Assembly (NCBI GenBank): GCA_035583355.1
Contig: DATEZQ010000006.1
Coordinates: forward strand, 1 to 46,125
Direction of reading: 5' to 3'
Length of the DNA: 46,125 nucleotides
Origin: Candidatus Paceibacterota bacterium
GTDB taxonomy: Bacteria > Patescibacteriota > Minisyncoccia > Phycocordibacterales > UBA6899
A program made the translations under genes and the position numbers. Below are positions 23,019 to 29,255 of the stretch, one piece after another. Position 1 is the first letter of the stretch. Each line of letters starts with the position of its first letter. Under the pieces are notes generated by a model that saw nothing but the letters and a program-made list of their open reading frames with translations, did not search any database and was not told where the DNA came from.

Positions 23019-23909
23019 ATGGTCCGTTTTCCTAAGGCTGTTACCGCTTTCGCTCTGCGTCAGATCGCGATTGAAAAGATCGTGAAGCAGAAGTGCAACT
23101 GCTATTGGCACACCATTGGCGAACCTGATATGTGCCTCTCGGCACGGCAGGTCACTTTCGAAGATCTGTCTCTGCTGGGTGATTTCCCTGATGATTATCC
23201 CGACTTCGATCCGCTCGATGACGAAGGTAATTATCCCTGCTTGTGCTATTACTGCAGGACGGGGCAGTCTGAGCTCTGTGTCGAGGATGGCGACGACTAC
23301 CGGATGTTCGACCTGGTCGGCGACTTTGTCCCCGATGGTGCTGTTGCTTTTGATGATCTCCCTGTGCCACCGGTGCGCGTGAGTAAGTTTCACCGCGTCA
23401 ACCGCATTGCGGAGCTCGAGCATCATGGGCTCATCGTGGTGGGTCTCGGCCGGCTCGACCGAGAGGAACGGAGCAGGAAGCATGAGGAGCGAAAGCTGCG
23501 CTTCATGATTCCGCGTCGCAATCGCGAACGTCTTGCGCAGATTCTTGCACGTGAAGAAGCTGCTGCGTGCACGTATACCCTTCAGGATGAGTTACGCAGC
23601 CTCGAAGCCCTGTACCCTGAAGACGCTACGCGCATCACCGCTCGTGAGCGTATGGAACTCCTCCAGAGGAACTTTCCAGCCCTGAGTGCGTCTTCCGTGC
23701 GTTGCATCGCCTCATCTCTCCACATTCAGAATTCGAGCTCCTTCAAGGGGCTCGGGGGGCTGCAGACGCTTGAAGCGCATGTCGCGAAGCGCAATGAAGA
23801 GTACTTCCTTGAGCTCGATTGCTATTTACCCGATGAAGACAGCCTGAGCAACGCTCATGCCCTTCTCGATTCTTTCAACCGCGTTGCGCTCTTGGCCTTT
23901 CACGGCTAG
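23019..23909 (+). CDS. Hypothetical protein, 296 aa, with Cys cluster
   Basis: The start MVRFPKAVTAFALRQIAI follows GGAG by 8 nt. Residues about 25-85 contain KCNCYW, DMC, CLCYYC and ELC; the CxC and CxCxxC spacing suggests a zinc site. An acidic stretch follows (DFPDDYPDFDPLDDEG, and DGDDYRMFDLVGDF). The C-terminal half is helical and basic/acidic, with RNRERLAQILAREEAA and ARERMELLQRNFPALS, ending FNRVALLAFHG. No family recognised. It is followed by a 51-codon gene 22 nt downstream, probably in the same transcript. Confidence 0.72.
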   Translation: MVRFPKAVTAFALRQIAIEKIVKQKCNCYWHTIGEPDMCLSARQVTFEDLSLLGDFPDDYPDFDPLDDEGNYPCLCYYCRTGQSELCVEDGDDYRMFDLVGDFVPDGAVAFDDLPVPPVRVSKFHRVNRIAELEHHGLIVVGLGRLDREERSRKHEERKLRFMIPRRNRERLAQILAREEAAACTYTLQDELRSLEALYPEDATRITARERMELLQRNFPALSASSVRCIASSLHIQNSSSFKGLGGLQTLEAHVAKRNEEYFLELDCYLPDEDSLSNAHALLDSFNRVALLAFHG

Positions 23910-23931
23910 CGCAACAATCAAGAGGTGTCCA

Positions 23932-24087
23932 ATGGACATGAAGTCTGAAAGTAAGGGAAGCAGGAAGCTCGTTCTGCAGGAAGTGCGTCATGGGTTGCTG
24001 AAGCCCTGCGACGCCATGAAGCCCGTCAAGTCGATGCTCTCCGGGGAAACCGCCTGTGAGCTCATCAATGACCTCTTCGGCCAGTAG
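23932..24087 (+). CDS. Small hypothetical protein, 51 aa
   Basis: MDMKSESKGSRKLVLQEVRH, ending CELINDLFGQ. The ATG follows AGAGGTG at short spacing and lies 22 nt after the 23019 gene; a terminator follows. Basic N-terminal half, helical C-terminus. Function unknown. The SD is weak, so whether it is translated rests mainly on its position between gene and terminator. Confidence 0.5.
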   Translation: MDMKSESKGSRKLVLQEVRHGLLKPCDAMKPVKSMLSGETACELINDLFGQ

Positions 24088-24107
24088 AGGTAGTAGTTCG
24101 TTATACC

Positions 24108-24135
24108 ACCGCGCCCCACGGGCGCGGTTTTTATA
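24108..24135 (+). terminator. Terminator of the 23019-23932 unit
   Basis: ACCGCGCCC, CAC, GGGCGCGGTTTTTAT. Confidence 0.92.
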
Positions 24136-24147
24136 TTTCGTGTGCTG

Positions 24148-24175
24148 TTGACAGGTTTGTGCAGAGGCATATGAT
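24148..24175 (+). promoter_or_regulatory. Sigma-70 promoter
   Basis: TTGACA (24148-24153), 16 bp, TATGAT (24170-24175). It drives the 24221 gene. Confidence 0.82.
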
Positions 24176-24220
24176 AAATCAAGCTCGTTCTCTGTTCTAT
24201 AACTCTCTTATGGAGGAATC

Positions 24221-24499
24221 ATGTGCTGCAATAGTGACACGCTTGGTTCGGTGCGGCGCCCGCTGCAACTTCCCGCAAATCCCGAAGCCTGGGATGGTAT
24301 CGACAGGGCGGATCTCGTCGATGAGTGCGAAGGTTGTGGCCTCGCCAAGGGTCCGACGGTAGTACCTGCGGACCTCGTGGATCGTTCTGTGAACCCCGAA
24401 GAAGTGGAGACTCCCGACGAAGTCGCCTCGGTTGATACCAAGGGTGACCCCTGGTCCCATCTCAACGGCCTCCCCGAGACCTGCACCTGTAAGTCTTAG
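24221..24499 (+). CDS. Small acidic hypothetical protein, 92 aa
   Basis: MCCNSDTLGSVRRPLQLPAN... with Cys near both ends (MCCN; DECEGCGLA; ETCTCKS). It is strongly acidic (DLVDECEG, VNPEEVETPDEVASVD). GGAGG lies 5 nt before the ATG. A CxxC in the middle and CxC at the C-terminus may bind metal; this is inference. Nothing suggests export. It is a complete monocistronic cassette with promoter and terminator. Confidence 0.65.
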   Translation: MCCNSDTLGSVRRPLQLPANPEAWDGIDRADLVDECEGCGLAKGPTVVPADLVDRSVNPEEVETPDEVASVDTKGDPWSHLNGLPETCTCKS

Positions 24500-24508
24500 A
24501 TGTAAATT

Positions 24509-24541
24509 CCGCGCCCCAATCTGTGGCGCGGTTTTCTTTTT
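24509..24541 (+). terminator. Terminator of the 24221 gene
   Basis: CCGCGCC, CCAATCTGT, GGCGCGG then TTTTCTTTTT. Confidence 0.85.
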
Positions 24542-24574
24542 CGCTGTTGAATTGGTAAGCGGGCCCTGTTTTGC

Positions 24575-24602
24575 TTGACGTTTTTGTGTTTTCTGTTAAG
24601 AT
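24575..24602 (+). promoter_or_regulatory. rpsP promoter (leaderless)
   Basis: TTGACG (24575-24580), 16 bp, TAAGAT (24597-24602), 7 nt before the rpsP ATG. A complete promoter so close to the start codon leaves no room for an SD. Confidence 0.8.
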
Positions 24603-24609
24603 AAGTCCC

Positions 24610-24912
24610 ATGTTAGCAATCCGTTTAAAGCGTGTTGGTCGCAAGAATGACCCATCTTTCCGCATCATCGTGCAGGAAAGCCGCCGCTCGCCTAAGAAGA
24701 CGCAGGGTATCGTTGAGTACCTCGGTTCCTACGACGCTCGCAAGGGCCAGCCGCAGGTAAACGCAGAGCGTGCAAAGTACTGGATGAGCCAGGGTGCACA
24801 GCCATCTGAGACCGTATTCAATATCTTCGCAGATCTTAAGATCGTAGAGGGGAAGAAGGTTAATGCACTCAACAAGAAGACCCCTCAAAAGAAAGAGGAG
24901 GCAAAGAAATAA
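24610..24912 (+). CDS. rpsP: 30S ribosomal protein S16
   Basis: 100 aa, usual length plus a short Lys-rich tail. MLAIRLKRVGRKNDPSFRII is the family signature, followed by GIVEYLGSYD and AKYWMSQGAQPSETV. It binds 16S rRNA early in 30S assembly. In most bacteria rpsP is followed by a KH gene, rimM and trmD. Here the KH and trmD genes lie 2 kb away with unrelated genes between, and KH is inverted. A structured element follows the stop (see the repeat at 24911). Confidence 0.97.
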   Translation: MLAIRLKRVGRKNDPSFRIIVQESRRSPKKTQGIVEYLGSYDARKGQPQVNAERAKYWMSQGAQPSETVFNIFADLKIVEGKKVNALNKKTPQKKEEAKK

Positions 24913-25081
24913 ATCGAAGCTCTGCTTCGATTTTTTCTTACCTCCTCTTTGTTTTGAGGGCCCTGTGCCCTCAAGTATGGCCGCTGTGTTTTTGCTCGGA
25001 CCAGCCTCACGCTTCGCTCTTGCGGTACCACTGTACCGCTTCGAGCTCCAGCGAGGCTGTTGCGAGCAAAAATCCAAGCGG
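24911..25081 (+). repeat. Structured 3' element C (after rpsP)
   Basis: Three hairpins in order. First a terminator, AAATCGAAGC, TCT, GCTTCGATTTTTT (24911-24936). Then TTGAGGG...CCCTCAA (24954-24974). Then a long one from TATGGC (24976) to ATCC (25075). In the long one TTTTTGCTCG pairs with CGAGCAAAAA, AGCCTC with GAGGCT, and GCGGTAC with GTACCGC around a CACT loop. Layout and end motifs match elements A and B, though the stem sequences differ. Confidence 0.75.
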
Positions 25082-25124
25082 TTTCATATATCTTGGGTGA
25101 GTGGCTTCGAATTAGTCTCATGAC

Positions 25125-25152
25125 TTGACTTTTTAGGATAATATGGTATATT
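25125..25152 (+). promoter_or_regulatory. Promoter of the 25210 gene
   Basis: TTGACT (25125-25130), 16 bp, TATATT (25147-25152). The same 16 bp spacing is used by the other small-gene cassettes. Confidence 0.75.
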
Positions 25153-25209
25153 CCATAAGGTCAGTTTTGAGCAATTCCAACCGAAACCTATTCATCAAAG
25201 GATGAAGCG

Positions 25210-25623
25210 ATGAGCGGGAATAATCCCAACAGCGGAGAGTTGTCTCCCACGTCGAACGTTCAGGATTTCAGTAGAGGGAAGTTGCGGTACAAGGAGAAGG
25301 GGATCATCATGCTGAGCGCTCTTGCGCTCCAGCGAGGTGAGGTCGAAAGGCTCTACCTGCATTTCGGGCAGAGTGAGGAAATCGAGTTCCTTGGTACGAC
25401 GGAGAACTTCGTCGGCAAGAGGTTCCTGCTTGCCTGTTTCCCTAAGGGCGTTCCCCCTGGTTTCCATGGTCCTGTGATCGGAGGAATCGCCGTTCGTGGT
25501 AATGACCTCGCGGCTCAGTTCGCTGCAGTGAGCAAAAAGGATTACATCCTTCCGCTTATGGGCGAAGATGCGATGTTTGCCGCTCAGGCGATGTTCACTG
25601 GACTCAAAGAGTTCCTTGCATAG
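25210..25623 (+). CDS. Hypothetical protein, 137 aa
   Basis: Begins MSGNNPNSGELSPTSNVQDF with a disordered N-terminus of about 30 residues. A predicted alpha/beta region follows (IIMLSALALQRGEVERLYLHF; EIEFLGTTENFVGKRFLLAC; GFHGPVIGGIAVRGNDLAAQ; AQAMFTGLKEFLA). AAAGGA precedes the ATG by about 7 nt. Unrecognised; soluble; monocistronic cassette with promoter and terminator. Confidence 0.65.
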   Translation: MSGNNPNSGELSPTSNVQDFSRGKLRYKEKGIIMLSALALQRGEVERLYLHFGQSEEIEFLGTTENFVGKRFLLACFPKGVPPGFHGPVIGGIAVRGNDLAAQFAAVSKKDYILPLMGEDAMFAAQAMFTGLKEFLA

Positions 25624-25646
25624 TTCTTGGCGCGTTGCGCCCAATC

Positions 25647-25674
25647 AAAAGAGAGGCCAAGGCCTCTCTTTTTT
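25647..25674. terminator. Bidirectional terminator
   Basis: AAAAGAGAGGCC, AA, GGCCTCTCTTTTTT between the convergent 25210 and 25673 genes. Confidence 0.92.
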
Positions 25675-26671
25675 ATTTCGCAATTTTCATTGGAACGTAT
25701 CTGCTCGACTCAATGGTCTTGATTTCATCAAGCACAGGATCGCTGCGCTCTCTGAATTCTTCGGGAAATGCGCCAAAGATATGGTCATGCACCTCGAGTG
25801 CTTTCTGGAAAACGTCTGCAATGTGTCCATAGATCTTTGCGGTCTGGACTTGGTTAATCGCAAGTGCATGTTGTTGGAGTCCTCGCGCTTGAGCAAGTCC
25901 ACCCTCAAGAATTACAAACTTCAAGCGATTGACGTTTCTTGCACTCATGCGTTCATTCGCGTTCGCAGCACTGCGCATTGCCATATGTGTCTCCTTTACT
26001 ACATCTGCAGAAGCTCCGAGCACAAGTTTTGCAATCGCAACGGGTTTCACCTCCTCTCCTTTTTCACGCTGCTCCTGCATATATTTCAGCCCAGGATGAT
26101 ATTTGAGTGAGGGCTGATTGAAGATCATGTCTCCAGGGCTCACGATTGTATGCAATTTCTTCGAGACCTCATTGCGACCAGTTGTTACATCGACTGCAAT
26201 GATAATCGGACGACCGGTTTTTGGTTGCTTGATATCGATGATGAGGTCAGTGCCTTTACAGAGATCATCATATTCCGACGCTCGTATGAATCGTGCATTC
26301 GGAATCCAAGCAGGGTTATTCCCGAGCGTAACGGTAATATCCTCAAGCATTGTTGCGATCTTCTTGCGCTCTTTACTGCTCGCAAGTTCTTCGGGGGAGA
26401 GCTGTGCTTCTTTGCGTAGTATATTCACTTTTGCGCGTTCCGCTTCTGTTTTGTCTCTCGTGATCTCTTCGATTCGGAAGCAATCAATGTAGTCATCGAG
26501 TTCGGTGTTGTTTTTGCTACGAATGTCCTCATATGAAGGAAGTCTAACGACTTCCTTTTCCTCGCATACGTATGCATCTTCCTCACTCGGATTCCCTATT
26601 TGTGGAAGTACCTGATGCTCATGCAGTTCATGCTGTGGATTTTCTTCAGGTTGGAAGATTTCTCGACTCAT
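25673..26671 (-). CDS. Hypothetical protein, possibly PD-(D/E)XK-like
   Basis: 332 aa from ATG 26671 (MSREIFQPEENPQ). The first 90 residues are acidic and probably disordered or helical. A helical charged region (ERAKVNILRKEAQLSPEELA) precedes an alpha/beta core: ARFIRASEYDDLCKGTDLII, then IIIAVDVTTGRNEVSKKL (about residues 130-180). The pattern GTD-(x)n-AVDVT is reminiscent of the acidic core of PD-(D/E)XK nucleases, but the catalytic Lys is not in its usual place, so the assignment is weak. The C-terminal half is helical (HALAINQVQTAKIYGHIADV). TATAAT ends 7 nt before the ATG and an AT-rich palindrome overlaps the -35 region. Confidence 0.65.
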   Translation of the reverse strand: MSREIFQPEENPQHELHEHQVLPQIGNPSEEDAYVCEEKEVVRLPSYEDIRSKNNTELDDYIDCFRIEEITRDKTEAERAKVNILRKEAQLSPEELASSKERKKIATMLEDITVTLGNNPAWIPNARFIRASEYDDLCKGTDLIIDIKQPKTGRPIIIAVDVTTGRNEVSKKLHTIVSPGDMIFNQPSLKYHPGLKYMQEQREKGEEVKPVAIAKLVLGASADVVKETHMAMRSAANANERMSARNVNRLKFVILEGGLAQARGLQQHALAINQVQTAKIYGHIADVFQKALEVHDHIFGAFPEEFRERSDPVLDEIKTIESSRYVPMKIAK

Positions 26672-26678
26672 ACATTGC

Positions 26679-26716
26679 ATTATATATCAAAATGCAAATG
26701 TTGGTAATTTGCATTT
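26679..26716 (-). promoter_or_regulatory. Promoter with overlapping operator-like palindrome
   Basis: On the minus strand TATAAT is at 26679-26684, with TTACCA at 26702-26707 as a poor -35 (17 bp). The -35 lies in the loop of a perfect inverted repeat AAATGCAAAT, GTTGGTA, ATTTGCATTT (26690-26716). A repressor bound there would block the promoter of the 25673 gene. Confidence 0.6.
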
Positions 26717-26726
26717 AGAAACTTAC

Positions 26727-26757
26727 ATCAAAAAACACCCATCGGGTGTTTTTTGAT
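26727..26757 (-). terminator. Terminator downstream of the KH gene and element D
   Basis: ATCAAAAAACACCC, ATC, GGGTGTTTTTTGAT. Symmetric A and T tracts. Confidence 0.88.
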
Positions 26758-26798
26758 TGTATGTTTAGAATCTTCTGCATTTTAAGGCTGAAGAATTT

Positions 26799-26897
26799 GG
26801 ATGAAATTTGTTTTGCTGGAGGCATGTGAACTCTAGTGAGCCGTATGTGTGATACGGTGAACGAGTCACATGTCGAAGCAAAGCAAAGTTCGCCATA
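26799..26897 (-). repeat. Structured 3' element D (after the KH gene)
   Basis: Begins right after the KH stop (minus strand TATGGC) and ends ATCC. Stem pairs, given on the plus strand: TTTGTTTTGCT (26807-26817) with AGCAAAGCAAA (26877-26887), one G-U; CATGTGA with TCACATG; CTC with GAG; CCGTAT with ATACGG. The loop is GTGTG (CACAC in gene sense). End motifs and layout resemble the long hairpins of elements A-C with different stem bases. Confidence 0.65.
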
Positions 26898-27242
26898 TTA
26901 TTCTGCCTTTAAGTCGTTGATGACGTCGTCTACCGCATCCGCATTTGCAGCCTCTGCCGTAGAAGAACCAGCAGATGCTGGACGGCCACCTGCGGGCTCG
27001 TTGATCTTGAGATTAACGCGAGCATTGTGCTTCATGCCGACAACGCGCAACAGTGTGCGAATTGCCTTTGCGGTGTTACCCATGCGGCCGATGACACGGC
27101 TCATATCTGCGGGATCGACGTCGAGTGTAAGGAGTACACCCATTTCATCCACGACGCGAGTTACTTTAACTCCATCGGGATTTGTGACGATCGACTGGAC
27201 TATAAATTCGAGAAACTCCTTATCGTTATGTGCTTCAGACAT
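26898..27242 (-). CDS. KH-domain RNA-binding protein (KhpA/YlqC-like)
   Basis: 114 aa. The type II KH core reads FLEFIVQSIVTNPDGVKVTR, MGVLLTLDVDPADMSRVIGR and MGNTAKAIRTLLRVVG, with the GxxG loop as IGRMGN (about residues 61-66). KhpA-type proteins bind RNA, often with KhpB, and affect cell division and sRNA-mRNA contacts. A Gly/Ala/Ser tail (GGRPASAGSS..., ADAVDDVINDLKAE) extends beyond the usual 75-80 aa. It is divergent from trmD. Its promoter is unclear; a minus-strand CTATAAT near 27302 would give a leader of about 50 nt. Confidence 0.93.
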   Translation of the reverse strand: MSEAHNDKEFLEFIVQSIVTNPDGVKVTRVVDEMGVLLTLDVDPADMSRVIGRMGNTAKAIRTLLRVVGMKHNARVNLKINEPAGGRPASAGSSTAEAANADAVDDVINDLKAE

Positions 27243-27273
27243 ATGATTTTCTGATGTGCTAGCAATTAATCGC

Positions 27274-27392
27274 GTAGGTAAAAATTACGCTATGGAGTCA
27301 TTATAGGCTATCACCTACATAACGCAAGTATATGGATGCTTAGTAATGCGCATAACATGGGGATATATCTGCGGGGCAGCAAAATACTAAGC
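27274..27392. repeat. Two inverted repeats in the khpA-trmD intergenic region
   Basis: GTAGGT (27274-27279) with ACCTAC (27313-27318), and GCTTAGTA (27338-27345) with TACTAAGC (27385-27392). The first would lie in the KH leader. Short arms, so they may be chance. Apart from promoters I see nothing else in this stretch. Confidence 0.35.
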
Positions 27393-27400
27393 ACTACAGG

Positions 27401-27429
27401 CTTGCTATTCGTAATAAAATTGGTATTCT
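27401..27429 (+). promoter_or_regulatory. trmD promoter (leaderless)
   Basis: TTGCTA (about 27402), 16 bp, TATTCT (27424-27429), ending 6 nt before the trmD ATG. Confidence 0.65.
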
Positions 27430-27435
27430 GTCAAG

Positions 27436-28176
27436 ATGAAAAAGGCCCCCGTCCTGCCGCACGTCAAGAAGACGATTGTCCGCAAGAAAGTCGCTCCCAA
27501 GCGTTTCCATATCATTTCGCTCTTTCCTGAAACTATGCAGGGATATTTGAACGATTCTATTGTGGGTCGTGCGCAAGAAAAGAAACTTATCAAGATTGAT
27601 TACCAGAATCCCCGTGCATTTACGAAAGATAAATTTGCTCGCGTCGACCAGCGTCCGTACGGTGGTGGTCCGGGTATGGTCCTGCAAGCGGAACCGTTCT
27701 TGAAAGCAATCGCAAAGGCAAAAGGGAAGCGTGTTGCGAAAACCAAAGTAATTTTCTTTGCACCCGAAGGGACACAATTCACAAATGCCATCGCACGTGA
27801 TTGGGTGAAAAAGTATGATGAATTTATTTTTATCAGTGGCCGCTACGAGGGAATTGATGCACGCGTGAAGCGTATTTTGCGCCCCGAAGTAGTTACTGTT
27901 GGTCCGTATGTGCTCACTGGTGGAGAGTTGCCTGCAATGATCTGTATTGATGCGATGACGAGACAGATACCAGGAGTCTTGGGAGATTTCGCAAGCCTTG
28001 AAGAAGAACGCACTGCTTCACCAGATGCGTATACGCGTCCGGATGTTCTTGTTTGGAAGCAGAAGAAGTATAAAGTTCCCGAAGTTTTGAAGACAGGTAA
28101 TCATCGCTTAATAGAAGAGTGGCGTAAAGAACAGCTCGCCAAGCAGGAAAAATCTATGGAGAAGAATAAAAAATAA
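27436..28176 (+). CDS. trmD: tRNA (guanine-N1-)-methyltransferase
   Basis: 246 aa SPOUT methyltransferase that makes m1G37 in tRNAs to prevent frameshifting. Visible motifs: FHIISLFPETMQGYLNDSIV (start of the SPOUT fold, after a basic N-terminal extension of about 20 residues), RPYGGGPGMVLQAEP, FISGRYEGIDARV, and the knot segment VTVGPYVLTGGELPAM that binds AdoMet. D/E residues near EEERTASPDAYTRPDV match the catalytic Asp region. A Lys-rich C-terminal tail follows. The usual partners rimM and rplS are absent nearby. Confidence 0.96.
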   Translation: MKKAPVLPHVKKTIVRKKVAPKRFHIISLFPETMQGYLNDSIVGRAQEKKLIKIDYQNPRAFTKDKFARVDQRPYGGGPGMVLQAEPFLKAIAKAKGKRVAKTKVIFFAPEGTQFTNAIARDWVKKYDEFIFISGRYEGIDARVKRILRPEVVTVGPYVLTGGELPAMICIDAMTRQIPGVLGDFASLEEERTASPDAYTRPDVLVWKQKKYKVPEVLKTGNHRLIEEWRKEQLAKQEKSMEKNKK

Positions 28177-28197
28177 CCCGACTCAGGATTATTTTTT
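28172..28197. terminator. Weak terminator between trmD and the VanY-like gene
   Basis: AATAACCCGACTCAGGATTATTTTTT: AATAA/TTATT and CC/GG pairs around a short loop, followed by T6. Confidence 0.55.
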
Positions 28198-29137
28198 AAG
28201 GGAGATCATCGAAAAGTCGAATAAGATAAGTATCGATTGCACGCTGATCCATGTCATAGAAGTGCATGTTCTTGTTGTGCAGGTCGGTTGCAAGCGCTAC
28301 TCCTACAAAGCGCCAGTGCCACGGCTCATATTGGTAGCTCGTATTTCCTTTTGGATAAGAAAGGATGAATCCGAACTCATGTGCATGTGCAAGCATCCAC
28401 TGAAATGCTTTTGTTTCAGCGAATTGAGTATAGCTGAGTCCGAGTTTTTCGGTCGAAATATCGACGGTAGTTCCAAGTTGGTGTTCAGAATAACCTTGGT
28501 CTGCGGAGAATTTATTTGCACCTGCGCCATACGTCACTCGGTAGGTTGTCTTCAGTGTGCGCTGCTCGTCGAATGAACGAAATCCCGAAATAATACGTAC
28601 TGGTGTATTCGTTGCATTTGATGCATCAATCATTGCTTTCAAGAACGGAAGGACTTTTGCATGAATTTCAATGATTTTCTTTGGTTCAACGAGTGCGTCG
28701 CTAGGAATTGTATTCAGTGCGGCAGGCTTGTAATTTTCATTCAAAAAATAAATCTTTGAGTATTTCTTCAGAAGCTCAGCATCGGTATTCTGTAGCTTCT
28801 GTATTTCCGCAATAGTTTTTCCTATGACACTCACTTGTTGTTCAAAGTCTTGCGACTTCCCGCGTTCATCAGCGAGCGATTTTGTAAGGTCTGCATTTTC
28901 TCCTTCCAGGAAAGTAATATATGCATCTTTTTGCTTTACTGCATCTTCAAGGTGCGCAATGCTTTCCCTGTAGTTCATGCTTTGCTTCACGCCTTGGAGT
29001 GAGGCAGACTCTTTTTCTGAGTTCACTCGTGCAAGTTCATTTGAGATCTGCATATACTGAAAACCAGCAAAACCAAGTACACCAAAAATAGCTATACCTG
29101 CGACCCCAATGAGTGTTTTTAGGAGTGTACTTTTCAA
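28196..29137 (-). CDS. Membrane-anchored VanY-family D-alanyl-D-alanine carboxypeptidase
   Basis: 313 aa. An N-terminal signal anchor (about residues 8-28, TLIGVAGIAIFGVLGFAGFQY) is followed by a coiled coil (about 33-115: VKQKDAYITFLEGENADLTK). The LAS/VanY peptidase domain (about 150-300) contains RIISGFRSFDEQ, SEHQLGTTVDIS with the zinc His and Asp, and EPWHWRFVG with the catalytic Glu and third zinc ligand. It acts outside the membrane, trimming the terminal D-Ala from peptidoglycan stems. The only in-frame start before the anchor is TTG, with TATACT ending 7 nt before it, so this may be a leaderless TTG start. Confidence 0.9.
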   Translation of the reverse strand: MKSTLLKTLIGVAGIAIFGVLGFAGFQYMQISNELARVNSEKESASLQGVKQSMNYRESIAHLEDAVKQKDAYITFLEGENADLTKSLADERGKSQDFEQQVSVIGKTIAEIQKLQNTDAELLKKYSKIYFLNENYKPAALNTIPSDALVEPKKIIEIHAKVLPFLKAMIDASNATNTPVRIISGFRSFDEQRTLKTTYRVTYGAGANKFSADQGYSEHQLGTTVDISTEKLGLSYTQFAETKAFQWMLAHAHEFGFILSYPKGNTSYQYEPWHWRFVGVALATDLHNKNMHFYDMDQRAIDTYLIRLFDDLP

Positions 29138-29255
29138 GAACTTAAGTATAACATATTGGCTCGTGCAGGCTTTCTTTTCTGTATGCTGTGGATATATATC
29201 TATAATGAGTATGTTATACTAGCAGGGCTAATTGTAACTCATTTACACTAATATT

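Noticed and set aside
28196-29137. Missing ATG start as evidence of a pseudogene for the VanY-like protein.
   Set aside because: The anchor, coiled coil and all zinc/catalytic motifs are intact and uninterrupted, so a TTG start is more likely than decay.
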